A DNA stretch of 64,000 nt from an uncultured bacterium. Lineage in GTDB: Bacteria; Margulisbacteria; Marinamargulisbacteria; SXXA01. The stretch lies in NCBI GenBank assembly GCA_903864835.1, contig CAIPHK010000015.1, positions 62,001 through 126,000 on the forward strand, written 5' to 3'. The translations under genes and the position numbers were made by a program. This document shows, piece by piece, positions 25,046-33,937 of this stretch. The notes beneath the pieces are model-generated. The model searched no databases. It was not told where the DNA came from and saw only the letters and a program-made list of their open reading frames with translations. The first letter of the stretch is position 1. Each line of letters begins with the position of its first letter.

Positions 25046-26111
25046 AGACGACTCAGGAGATAAAACCGAGGAGCCAACGCCTCACAAATTAAGAGAAGCC
25101 CGCAAAAAAGGCCAAATTGCCAAAAGCAAAGATATTACCTCGTCCATTCTCATTTTCGTGGCGTTTTATACACTCAAAAGCAACGCGGAAGTGTTGTGGA
25201 GAAATATGGAAGCCTCGACCATTGAGACGTTCAAATACATCCCCGTTAAATTTACCGAAAGTGTCGCTGGTAAAATATTAGAAGATTCTCTTTTTACATT
25301 TATGAAATCCCTGCTGCCAATTTTACTCGTGGTATTTGCAGTTGCAATCATCGTGGAATCCCTCCAAACCGGGTTTTTGGTCAGTTTCGATTCGATATCT
25401 CCGAAGTTGGAAAAACTCAACCCAATCGAGGGATTTAAAAAATTCGTCTCCCTCAAACAATATGTCGAACTATTGAAGTCATTAATCAAAATGGCGGTGG
25501 TGATATCCATCCTTGCCGGTGTCATTCGTGAAGATTTTGGGACGGTCCTTCTCTCCCAAGAATTGTCGTTGTGGCAAATCATGACGTTTACTGGAGAATT
25601 GGTCATGAAAGTGGTCACCAGGGTCGGTATGTTTTATCTCGTTGTGGCCTTTTTTGACTATTTTTATCAGCGATTCGAGTATATGAAATCAATGAAAATG
25701 TCTAAAAAAGAAATTAAAGACGAATACAAACGGCTGGAGGGGGATCCCACCATTAAGCAGCGCCAACGCGAGGCTGCACGACAAATGTCACAGGGCCGGC
25801 AAATGGGTGCTGTTCCGAACGCCGATGTCGTCGTTACAAACCCAATCCATTTGGCGATTGCCTTAGAATACAAGCCGGATCAGATGAATGCCCCTCGGGT
25901 ATTGGCCAAAGGTAAACGTCTTGTCGCTCAACAAATTCGAGAGATGGCGGAACGTCACAATATCCCGATTGTTGAAAATCCCCCGCTCGCCCAGGCACTC
26001 TATCCTATTGTTGAACCCGACATGGAAGTTCCACCGCAATTCTACAAAGCGGTGGCGGAGATTTTGGCCTTTGTGTATAATTTGCGAAAAAAACGATCCC
26101 GCCGATACTAA
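25038..26111 (+). CDS. flhB: Flagellar export switch protein FlhB with NPIH cleavage motif
   Basis: FlhB controls the change of export specificity from hook to filament after self-cleavage. The 357-residue protein has the N-terminal EEPTPHKLREARKKGQIAKS, four membrane spans, the EIKDEYKRLEGDP linker, and the cytoplasmic domain. The autocleavage loop reads VVVTNPIHLAIAL (N268, P269, I270, H271) in place of the usual NPTH: Asn, Pro and His are kept but Thr is Ile. The DNA (aac cca atc cat) leaves no doubt. Whether cleavage is slower is not known from sequence. It starts inside fliR and is 43 bases before flhA. Confidence 0.96.
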   Translation: MGEDDSGDKTEEPTPHKLREARKKGQIAKSKDITSSILIFVAFYTLKSNAEVLWRNMEASTIETFKYIPVKFTESVAGKILEDSLFTFMKSLLPILLVVFAVAIIVESLQTGFLVSFDSISPKLEKLNPIEGFKKFVSLKQYVELLKSLIKMAVVISILAGVIREDFGTVLLSQELSLWQIMTFTGELVMKVVTRVGMFYLVVAFFDYFYQRFEYMKSMKMSKKEIKDEYKRLEGDPTIKQRQREAARQMSQGRQMGAVPNADVVVTNPIHLAIALEYKPDQMNAPRVLAKGKRLVAQQIREMAERHNIPIVENPPLAQALYPIVEPDMEVPPQFYKAVAEILAFVYNLRKKRSRRY

Positions 26112-26154
26112 GTGGCTCCGCCCACCACCATTAACCTAAGGCAATCGCTGAAGC

Positions 26155-28230
26155 ATGTTTAACATAAAACAACTTAAAGACCTTTTCAGCATCGCTGACA
26201 TTTTACTCGCCATCATTGTCATTATGATCGTCGGCGTGATGATCATGCCGATCCCTACGGCACTATTAGACTTCCTTATGGTCATCAATATGGCCATCTC
26301 CGTAGCGATTCTTTTGGTCGCAATGTACCTTTCCCAACCTCTCGATTTCGCCGCATTCCCCTCAATCCTGCTTATTACTACCCTATTTAGGCTATCGATC
26401 AACGTCGCATCCGCAAAACTAATTTTATCCCTCGGCGCGGACTTTAATGGGCACATGGTTTTGGCATTCGCAAATTTTGTGACCCGTGGAAACTTTGTCG
26501 TTGGGATTGTCGCATTTTGTATCATTACATTGGTCCAGTTTATGGTTGTTACCAAGGGTTCCGAGCGGGTTGCAGAGGTTGCCGCGCGATTTACCCTCGA
26601 TGCCTTGCCAGGAAAACAGATGAGTATCGATGCCGATCTTAACGCGGGACTCATTGACGCAGACCAAGCACGGGACCGACGTAAAAAACTGGAACGAGAG
26701 TCGACATTTTTTGGATCAATGGACGGTGCAAATAAGTTTGTAAAAGGGGACGCCATCGCGGGGATTATTATCGTTTTAGTCAATATCGTCGGTGGAATTA
26801 TTATTGGAAAATTTCAGCAAGGGCTTGAAATTGGCGAAGCCATGCAAATCTTTACCACACTTACGATCGGGGATGGCTTGGTCGCCCAGATCCCTGCGCT
26901 CCTTATTTCAATTGCAACCGGTTTAGTTGTTACCAAATCTGCATCCGATGTCAGTTTGGGCGCAGACGTCGCCGCACAGATATTCTCTCAACCCAAGGCA
27001 TTCGCAGTCACCTCCTTTATTTTATTTTTATTTGGATTTATCCCTGGCATGCCGACAATTGCGTTTCTGGGAGCGGCAGGCGTAATGGGGGGACTTGCAT
27101 TTACAATCATGTCCACCAAAAACAAAGACGATGAAATGGCCATGGACACCAATCAGGAAGCGGCCAAAGATGCGCTCAAGAAACCTGAAAATCTACTCAA
27201 TACCCTTAGCTTAGACCCCATCAGTTTAAAAACGGGCCGAAATTTAGTCCCGTTAATTGACCCCAGTCAAAACGGACCATTGCTCGAGCGTATTACTCTG
27301 GTTCGATACCATATCGGCCAAGAGCTCGGCTTTGTAATCCCAGGGGTTCGGGTCATGGACGATCTCAGCTTACCGCCGAATTCATATCAAATCGAAATTC
27401 GCGGCACCCGAATTGCGGTAGGAGAAGCTTTACCCGGTCACTTCTTTGTCCAAAAAACGATATCCGAACTTAAACGCAAGGGTGTCGATGGCATTGAGGC
27501 GCTTGATCCTAATTCCGGTCTGCCTGGCGCGTGGATTGCAGAAGACCAGCTTGAGATTCTCCAAGAGAATTTTATTCCTGCACAAAGTTTAACCGACTTT
27601 ATCTCAGGCCATTTTTCGGAAGCAATCAAGCAACATGCCGACGAAATTATGACCCGCCAAAATGTTCAGTCCTTAATGGAGCTCGTAAAAAATACAAACG
27701 CAGCTATCGTCCGGGAGCTTGTCCCTGACATGTTGTCGCTGGGTCAAGTTCATAAGGTATTACAGGTCCTTGTACGAGAACGGGTATCTATACGAGATCT
27801 TTCAACTATTTTAGAACGGCTGGCCGACTATGCCCACGTTAGTAGGGACACCAATCTTCTCGCAGAATACGTCCGCCAATCACTCGCCCGACAGATCTGT
27901 TCTCGGTACATGGACGCAGATGATACAGTGACCGTCTTTACCATCGATCCCCGCCTGGAAGAACTTATGATAAATTCCGTTCACCAATCTGAGTATGGAT
28001 CGTTCTTGGCACTGGACCCCCAATTGGGCGAATTGGTACTCAACCAAATCGGCGAAAACATGAATAATTTCAGAAAAATGGACAAGTCCGCGGTTGCGCT
28101 TTGTTCACCCCGACTACGGGTCCACTTCAAAAAATTCACGGAACGTAACTATCCATCTCTCGCAGTTCTCTCCTATAACGAGATTGTGCCTCAAGTGAAG
28201 GTCCAATCCATTGGAATTATTAGTGACTGA
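26155..28230 (+). CDS. flhA: Flagellar export protein FlhA
   Basis: FlhA forms the nonameric export ring that uses the proton motive force and receives chaperone-substrate complexes. The 691-residue protein has about eight N-terminal membrane spans, the FHIPEP-type signature region (FPSILLITTLFRLSINVASAKLIL), ARFTLDALPGKQMSIDADLN, SMDGANKFVKGDAIAG and TIGDGLVAQIPALLIS, then a soluble C-terminal domain from about 330. The ERESxxxGSMDGA wording is somewhat injectisome-like, but the operon is flagellar. A weak TAAGG lies upstream of the ATG. The end overlaps the next small gene. Confidence 0.97.
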   Translation: MFNIKQLKDLFSIADILLAIIVIMIVGVMIMPIPTALLDFLMVINMAISVAILLVAMYLSQPLDFAAFPSILLITTLFRLSINVASAKLILSLGADFNGHMVLAFANFVTRGNFVVGIVAFCIITLVQFMVVTKGSERVAEVAARFTLDALPGKQMSIDADLNAGLIDADQARDRRKKLERESTFFGSMDGANKFVKGDAIAGIIIVLVNIVGGIIIGKFQQGLEIGEAMQIFTTLTIGDGLVAQIPALLISIATGLVVTKSASDVSLGADVAAQIFSQPKAFAVTSFILFLFGFIPGMPTIAFLGAAGVMGGLAFTIMSTKNKDDEMAMDTNQEAAKDALKKPENLLNTLSLDPISLKTGRNLVPLIDPSQNGPLLERITLVRYHIGQELGFVIPGVRVMDDLSLPPNSYQIEIRGTRIAVGEALPGHFFVQKTISELKRKGVDGIEALDPNSGLPGAWIAEDQLEILQENFIPAQSLTDFISGHFSEAIKQHADEIMTRQNVQSLMELVKNTNAAIVRELVPDMLSLGQVHKVLQVLVRERVSIRDLSTILERLADYAHVSRDTNLLAEYVRQSLARQICSRYMDADDTVTVFTIDPRLEELMINSVHQSEYGSFLALDPQLGELVLNQIGENMNNFRKMDKSAVALCSPRLRVHFKKFTERNYPSLAVLSYNEIVPQVKVQSIGIISD

Positions 28231-28495
28231 GACTGACAACTCCTTTTTTCTACAGCAAATCCCTCAAAGTGTATATCGCCGCACCCGCGACCGACGGGAA
28301 GGTGACACCACATTCTTAAGCACCACATTAAACCCGCTAGGAATCTTGGATCCCGAATTAGTGATTGCCCTCAAACTGCATATCGAAGCCCAGGCGGATG
28401 TTGTGTACGGGGCCCTACTCCCCAACGGCACCTGGGATGAAACCCAACGAACCAAATTGATCCAAACAATATTTACGGAACTCGGACTATCGTGA
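28223..28495 (+). CDS. Small unknown protein between flhA and the sigma factor
   Basis: This 90-residue protein begins at GTG 28223, with GGAAT just upstream, inside the end of flhA; a TTG at 28211 is a longer alternative. It is soluble, with basic RRTRDRREGD near residue 20 and the segment LDPELVIALKLHIEAQADVVYGALLPNGTW. No family is recognised. Its stop overlaps the next start by four bases, and in many bacteria this position holds flhF/flhG or small chaperone genes. Confidence 0.6.
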   Translation: MTETDNSFFLQQIPQSVYRRTRDRREGDTTFLSTTLNPLGILDPELVIALKLHIEAQADVVYGALLPNGTWDETQRTKLIQTIFTELGLS

Positions 28496-29109
28496 GCACC
28501 GTCGAACAAATTTGGGCAGGGATCGAAATTCCCGTAATTAATATTATTAAAATTAACCTCATGTCCCGATTCTCGGAACAAATTTTATCCTCATATTCAA
28601 CCCGCCTCGAATCTATTGTTAAAAAATATGCCAGACATCTCCCTTATCATGTGGCCGACAGCGAGATCGATGACCTACGCACGATATCCCGACTTGAACT
28701 CCTGGAGACGTTAAAAGTCTGGTTACCGAGTCGTAATGTCGACTTTTGGCCACTGGCACAAGCCCGTGTCATTGGTGCAATGAAAGACCATATTCGCCAT
28801 ATCACAAAATCGGATCCATCCCGGTTCTATGACTGGATTACCGATGCGGCTTATGTCTATATGGCCATCAACGATCGTGCCGATTTTCAAAATACTATTG
28901 ATGACGGAGCGCAGCTCACAGAAGCCATGCAGGTGTTAACCGAGCGTGAGCGATCCGTAGTGATTTATCACACCAAAGACGATTTAACCTTCAAACAAAT
29001 CGGTGAAAAATTTGAAATATCTGAATCTCAAATCTCACGAATCTATAAAAAATCAATTGAAAAGATAAAAAAAGCACTCGCGCCCCCCAAGTTTCACATG
29101 GCGGAATAG
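28492..29109 (+). CDS. FliA-like (sigma-28) RNA polymerase sigma factor, region 3 missing
   Basis: FliA directs late flagellar genes. In 205 residues, region 2 is seen at about 27-105 with DDLRTISRLELLETLKVW and the FliA-type FWPLAQARVIGAMKDHIR, and region 4 at 140-195 with LTERERSVVIYHTKDDLTFKQIG ... SESQISRIYKKSIEKIKKAL. Between them only about 45 residues remain, too few for region 3, so it is shorter than E. coli FliA (239). The GTG at 28492 overlaps the previous stop; an internal ATG at 28561 would remove a 23-residue leader of no family likeness and is a real alternative. It ends the export operon. Confidence 0.8.
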   Translation: MSTVEQIWAGIEIPVINIIKINLMSRFSEQILSSYSTRLESIVKKYARHLPYHVADSEIDDLRTISRLELLETLKVWLPSRNVDFWPLAQARVIGAMKDHIRHITKSDPSRFYDWITDAAYVYMAINDRADFQNTIDDGAQLTEAMQVLTERERSVVIYHTKDDLTFKQIGEKFEISESQISRIYKKSIEKIKKALAPPKFHMAE

Positions 29110-29191
29110 CGATTCGTCACGCCCCGCTAGGACATGATCGAGGTTGGGTCCGCGCCGATGGAGCGTGGGCCGATAAGATCGCAAAAATTCT

Positions 29192-29221
29192 TTGAAAACC
29201 ATGTAAAAAATGGTGTACACT
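29192..29221 (+). promoter_or_regulatory. Probable promoter of the gene at 29328
   Basis: TTGAAA (29192-29197), 18 bases, TACACT (29216-29221). The spacer contains the short inverted repeat CCAT...ATGG. It lies in the 218-base gap after the flagellar operon and would give a leader of about 100 bases ending with AAAGGA before the ATG. No other feature was found in the gap. Confidence 0.55.
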
Positions 29222-29327
29222 AGCAATCATAAAAAGGCATATCAAAGCGAATTACAGTATGGTCTAGTTATCAACTGGGACACCCCGAGTCACCCCAATT
29301 GAACGGCTCATTTAAAGGACAAAAACG

Positions 29328-31397
29328 ATGCCCGACACTTTCGCAATAAAATTCAATAATTTTCACCGAATGGTTTCGGTTCCAACTCTGGCGGGTACCC
29401 GCTCAAGCGGGGGAAGTAATCCAGTACCTCAAGGTATACTCATGATATTCCACGCGTCGATGGATCTTCAAAGTATTTCTCAATATACCCACGATTCCTG
29501 CCTGGGTCATACGACGTCTGACGTGTGCTTAATGCCCACACGCGATCAAGCGGAGAGTTATTCCGACGCATACCTAAAGGCTCGTCTTGACCTCATATAT
29601 GAGGCTGCTTCACGCGAAGCGACCCCAAGGATACCCACGCCCACCACCATAAGCCGAACGATTTCTCGAGAACTAGTACTATCCATAGAACGTCAGATGC
29701 CCGGCACAACAGCCCTCAATGCTGAGACGTATCTCAAAAAAATAAAAGATTCATTCACCCAGATTAATAACGCAGAGCTATTCCAATGCTATACAGCCCA
29801 ATTACAGCGATTTTTGGAAACAGGCGCTATGCACGAAAAGATCCGCACCAAAATCCTAGATATTTTTACTACCAATATCTTAAACGTACTCCAAGATGTA
29901 GAACTCCCCGATTCCATCAAACTATTGGCCGTGACGAAAATGCCGGATATGGCCCGCATCTTGGGAAAGATGTTCTTAAATTCGTCCACTCTATTACGTA
30001 ATCATGAAGGAAATAATAGCTATCCCGACTACGAAGCCGCGAGTAAAACATTAAAAGCCAAACTAATAGAAGATAAAAATCCCTCAGGGGTCACATTTTC
30101 AGCGAGAAGCTTAAAACTTTTTGGCTGGACGCGTGAAGAAATAGCAGAGACAGCAAACCCTCTTGTGGGATTTCTTCTTCAAGATCCCAAATGTGCCGCA
30201 GTGGAAACAGAAGTCCAGGCGAAATTTCATAAATTATTTGATATCGCAAATCTTTTGGTTCTTCAGATTGCATGTGGAGACGACATTGCTGATAATATTC
30301 AGGATGAAAAATTAACTCGCATTTTTGCAGGTATTCCTTTTGGATCGTCAGCCACACTGGAGGACGACAGGACTGAGGTACGTGGTTATCGACGAGATAT
30401 ATTTACCCCTTATTTTGATATTGCGGTAACATTGTGGACAGATGCAGTCGTCCAACTAGAGGCCTTATTTGGCCGTGAGTATTTCAAGGCACATGTAGAG
30501 CCAGAATTCTTAGAAATTCATCGAGAAGTCATGGGATCCCTCACCTACTCACAATACATGAATAGCCGCCCGCACAACCCCGATATTACAGCTCAAACCA
30601 TCTCGGACAACTTGGACCCTAATATTATGGTGAAATGTGTTCGATATTTAGAAAAATCTCTCGTAATTCAGATCGCCCGAACCCAAGAGATTGAATTACC
30701 TGAGCCAACAGACATCGCCATAGTCGATCAAATTGTCTCCAAATCCCAAAAAAATGCAGCCGCTTCAAATGCTGCCGCAACAGCGCCTCGTGAACGCAGA
30801 GAAAACGATTTCTCAAGTCCATTTCCATTTGAAATGAACGCTCAATACAACCAAGCTCTACTCGCTGACGGCAAAAATTTCATCACAGAATTTGAAGATT
30901 TTATAAGAAAAGAAGGGTACTCAAATCATTTTTTTGCGACTTACTTTGAGGAGGCTCCCCCTGCCAACTTTGATTATCTGTCGCTGTTAGTGCTCCGGAG
31001 GGAAGCCCTTACACAAGTCATCGAGCAGCTCGAACGAGTAAAGCAGCGAGGCTTTCACATCCCAGAGTCAGATTATTCAGTCAACTCTCTCGCGGTTGTT
31101 GCTTTAAAGACGGCACAGGCATCGCCTGACGAAAATATATTTAAGGGAAGCCTCATCGGCAAATTAAAGCGCCATATTGACCTTATCGATAAATTTAGCG
31201 AGCATTTAAGTATGGCAACTCGGGTCCAAGATCAATTCTTCAAATCGTGGGAGCGAGAAATTCAGGCAATGCAAATTGATGCGAGTGAATTAAAAAACGA
31301 AACACTAAAAACGCAAACCTTACGCTATATAGAATCCTGGGAAGTATTTTTATGCATGTATTTGATATTTAAACGCACACTTGACGGGACAATTTAA
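29328..31397 (+). CDS. Large unknown protein with DDxxDN motif
   Basis: This 689-residue protein is not recognised. It looks soluble and mostly helical. The centre has IACGDDIADNIQDEKL (D318, D319, D322, N323), which resembles the Asp-rich metal site of class I isoprenoid synthases, and about 80 residues later SLTYSQYMNSRPHNP. A second NSE/DTE-type metal motif was not found, so enzymatic activity is doubtful. A low-complexity Ala-rich linker (about 480-500) separates a C-terminal helical domain (500-689). The ATG has AAAGGA nine bases upstream. The next gene, a sensor kinase, starts 25 bases after its stop, so a shared transcript is likely. Confidence 0.72.
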   Translation: MPDTFAIKFNNFHRMVSVPTLAGTRSSGGSNPVPQGILMIFHASMDLQSISQYTHDSCLGHTTSDVCLMPTRDQAESYSDAYLKARLDLIYEAASREATPRIPTPTTISRTISRELVLSIERQMPGTTALNAETYLKKIKDSFTQINNAELFQCYTAQLQRFLETGAMHEKIRTKILDIFTTNILNVLQDVELPDSIKLLAVTKMPDMARILGKMFLNSSTLLRNHEGNNSYPDYEAASKTLKAKLIEDKNPSGVTFSARSLKLFGWTREEIAETANPLVGFLLQDPKCAAVETEVQAKFHKLFDIANLLVLQIACGDDIADNIQDEKLTRIFAGIPFGSSATLEDDRTEVRGYRRDIFTPYFDIAVTLWTDAVVQLEALFGREYFKAHVEPEFLEIHREVMGSLTYSQYMNSRPHNPDITAQTISDNLDPNIMVKCVRYLEKSLVIQIARTQEIELPEPTDIAIVDQIVSKSQKNAAASNAAATAPRERRENDFSSPFPFEMNAQYNQALLADGKNFITEFEDFIRKEGYSNHFFATYFEEAPPANFDYLSLLVLRREALTQVIEQLERVKQRGFHIPESDYSVNSLAVVALKTAQASPDENIFKGSLIGKLKRHIDLIDKFSEHLSMATRVQDQFFKSWEREIQAMQIDASELKNETLKTQTLRYIESWEVFLCMYLIFKRTLDGTI

Positions 31398-31422
31398 ACC
31401 GAATTTTAAACAAGGGCACATC

Positions 31423-32811
31423 TTGAATATTAGTGGGCTATTCTCTGCGCTATTTTTCAACAAGGAAGTGTATTCCCAATCTATCCTTCTGCGAAAAAAT
31501 GATCTCGCGTTCAGAGTCTCCATTATTTTTTTAGTATTCGCTTTACCCTACATCGGGATCTTCTATTACCTCGGGTGGACCTTTGCCAATACAATGGTTA
31601 TGTTAACGGTATTGCTTTACGGGCTTTCGATTATCTTGAATAAGCTCAATTGCTATTCCACAAGCAAAACAATACTGATTGTTGGAACATCGGTCAGCTT
31701 TTTTATTTGCGCCAACATTTTAGGAGATACTGCTGGTGCCCAATTCCTACTATTTGCACTGATTCCACTCCCCCTCTTATTATTTGAATACAACCAAGTT
31801 GGATGGATATCCGCTTGTATCATCGCCCCAATCGGGGCCTATTTTCTTTTGGAATCGGGACACTATTCCTGGATTCCCTATATCGAAAATGTCAACGCAC
31901 CGACCTTATTTTATATTCGGCAGTGTGCAATATTAACCACATTTCTTCTACTAATCTTGTCTGTAGGAACCTATTTCGTCTCAAATCGGCGGTACGAACT
32001 CAAATTAGAGAAAAAAAACGACGAACTTAAGCGTGCATTTGAAATAGAAAGAGACTTAAGACTCAAGTCAGAATTTCAAGCTGAAGAAATCGAGAAGTCC
32101 AATGCGCTGGTCAACTCATTGGCCCACCAAGCGACATTAGGCGCCGTCATCAGAGGCATAGTGCATGAGGTAAAAGAACCGTTAACCGCAATTCGAGCAT
32201 GTTGCTCCCTCATCTTAATGGAAGAGAACCTGACACATCCCGTCAAAGACAGCGTCAACAATATGCTCGACTACATTAAAAACTTGGGCGAATTGGTTCG
32301 GACGCTACTGGCTGATTCAGGTGCTGTAATGTGGATGGATTCCCCCATCAATTTGGGGCGGGTTGTCGATCAGGTCCTTCGGTTAGCCGATAATGAAGGC
32401 TTTATAAGAAACATCCATTTTGAGAAATCCATTCCAGACAATCTTCCAGTGGTAAAAGGCGGACCGGCATATATCTCCCAGGCCCTGTTAAATTTACTTC
32501 TCAACGCATTACGGTTTTCACCGGACGGGTCCCAAATTAGAGTTACCGTGAAAGTCGAAAATCCCTGGGTCAATATATACGTTTCCGACTCTGGCCCAGG
32601 CATTAATCCGACGATCAAAGACACGCTCTTTGAACAAGGTATTACCACGTCGACGTCAGGTGATTCACATGTCGGCCTTGGCCTCTACTTTGTGAAACGG
32701 GTTATGGATGCCCACAACGGAACTGTAGCTGTCCACACTAGCTCTGACCTAGGGTCAACATTTGTAATGGCACTACCAATTTGGACCGATCCTGTGGCGG
32801 CAACGTGTTAA
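31423..32811 (+). CDS. Membrane sensor histidine kinase
   Basis: This 462-residue kinase has six membrane segments in the first 190 residues with short loops, a coiled coil (about 190-235, ELKLEKKNDELKRAFEIERD), a HisKA region with the phospho-accepting H248 in GIVHEVKEPLTAIRA, and a HATPase domain with N box QALLNLLLNALRF, DSGPGIN and GLGLYFVKRVMDAH. It probably senses something in or at the membrane. The TTG at 31423 is preferred because AAGGG stands six bases upstream; the open frame extends to 31381. The response regulator follows after 28 bases and is the likely partner. Confidence 0.9.
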   Translation: MNISGLFSALFFNKEVYSQSILLRKNDLAFRVSIIFLVFALPYIGIFYYLGWTFANTMVMLTVLLYGLSIILNKLNCYSTSKTILIVGTSVSFFICANILGDTAGAQFLLFALIPLPLLLFEYNQVGWISACIIAPIGAYFLLESGHYSWIPYIENVNAPTLFYIRQCAILTTFLLLILSVGTYFVSNRRYELKLEKKNDELKRAFEIERDLRLKSEFQAEEIEKSNALVNSLAHQATLGAVIRGIVHEVKEPLTAIRACCSLILMEENLTHPVKDSVNNMLDYIKNLGELVRTLLADSGAVMWMDSPINLGRVVDQVLRLADNEGFIRNIHFEKSIPDNLPVVKGGPAYISQALLNLLLNALRFSPDGSQIRVTVKVENPWVNIYVSDSGPGINPTIKDTLFEQGITTSTSGDSHVGLGLYFVKRVMDAHNGTVAVHTSSDLGSTFVMALPIWTDPVAATC

Positions 32812-32839
32812 AAGCATTTATAAAAGGGGCCCTATTTAA

Positions 32840-33937
32840 ATGACAAAAAAAACAGTGATGATCGTAGAAGACAATCCAGACCAGTTAAAGTGGCTTGTGG
32901 CCGTATTCAAACCCAATTTTACTGTATTACCTGCCCGGACGGGGATCGATGCGCAACAATTATTCGATCAATATCAACACGAGATTGATGCCTTAATACT
33001 CGACATCCGCTTACCCGATATGACCGCGTTCGAACTGTTGAACTCGCTTGAAAAGATGTGTTTCCCTGGGATTCCCCCCATTGTCATTCAAACCGAATAT
33101 GAAGATCACACATGGATGCAAGAAATGTTTGGCGACTATCGAACCTTAAATTATTTGGTCAAACCCTTTGATCAACAGGAAATTATTGATGCTGTTCAAA
33201 ACGCCATCGCGGCCAACCCATGCTCGTATAAAGGCGCTCAACTTGAGGAACGAATGGCCGTCATGTCAGCACTCAATACCATTCGTCTCTCGATGTACCA
33301 CCATGTCACCCAGATGTCCGCCGACAGTCAACAACAATGGATGCCCGAAATTCTAGACCTATTTCGAGTCGACGGAATGCAACCCGACGATCGATTTCCA
33401 TCTGGATCCAAAGAGACCTTCAAACTAACAGCACCTCTCACTCCCATTTTTGATCTTATTCATCGATTCTATGGAACGCCTATTCCCGAAATGGAACCCT
33501 TTCGCCTTGGGGTTACATCCGCGCTAGCGACGGTATTAACTACCGCAATCTCGGTAAACAATTTAGAACTAACAGACATTAATGTCCCCCAATTTGAAAT
33601 CGTAGAGATCGACCATCCATCTCATGAGGACAACCTCGACTTTTGGGTAAGCGACCTGAATACCAAAAACATAGACCTTTGGGAGGAAGCCATACGACTA
33701 TTTCGACCCTATCTCGACACCTCCCCGGTATGCGGTATCGCCATCATCCAACCGCATGAAAATGAACTTCTCAAGGAAGCCGTATTGCTGGGCATCCCAC
33801 GTGTAGCGGTCAAAACCCCCAATTTTCAGACCACTTTCTATGCGTCTTTAACCAAATCAGCCATTCGACAATATGAACTAAAAAGCCTGCAAAAATTAAG
33901 TTCTGTCGTTCGTAACCATGGTTCAGATTCGAATTAG
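32840..33937 (+). CDS. Response regulator with unknown C-terminal output domain
   Basis: Residues 1-125 are a receiver domain: acidic E10/D11, phospho-acceptor D55 in LILDIRLPD, T85 in VIQTEY and K108 in LVKPFD. The remaining 240 residues show no DNA-binding helix-turn-helix, GGDEF, EAL or phosphatase motif; they include a helical stretch after the receiver and an alpha/beta part (about 215-365) with LDTSPVCGIAIIQPHENELL. It follows the sensor kinase and overlaps the convergent pseudopilin gene by four bases. Output is unknown; protein interaction is more likely than DNA binding. Confidence 0.85.
   Translation: MTKKTVMIVEDNPDQLKWLVAVFKPNFTVLPARTGIDAQQLFDQYQHEIDALILDIRLPDMTAFELLNSLEKMCFPGIPPIVIQTEYEDHTWMQEMFGDYRTLNYLVKPFDQQEIIDAVQNAIAANPCSYKGAQLEERMAVMSALNTIRLSMYHHVTQMSADSQQQWMPEILDLFRVDGMQPDDRFPSGSKETFKLTAPLTPIFDLIHRFYGTPIPEMEPFRLGVTSALATVLTTAISVNNLELTDINVPQFEIVEIDHPSHEDNLDFWVSDLNTKNIDLWEEAIRLFRPYLDTSPVCGIAIIQPHENELLKEAVLLGIPRVAVKTPNFQTTFYASLTKSAIRQYELKSLQKLSSVVRNHGSDSN

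Noticed and set aside
18040-28230. Reading the operon as an injectisome (virulence type III secretion) instead of a flagellum
   Set aside because: FliO, separate FliM-like and FliN proteins and a FliA-like sigma factor favour a flagellum; no secretin or needle gene is present. Some injectisome-like wording in FlhA is not enough.
29110-29327. Small RNA (SRP RNA, 6S or tmRNA) in the gap after the flagellar operon
   Set aside because: No conserved SRP tetraloop region, tmRNA ends or 6S-like open hairpin could be recognised; only a promoter was seen.
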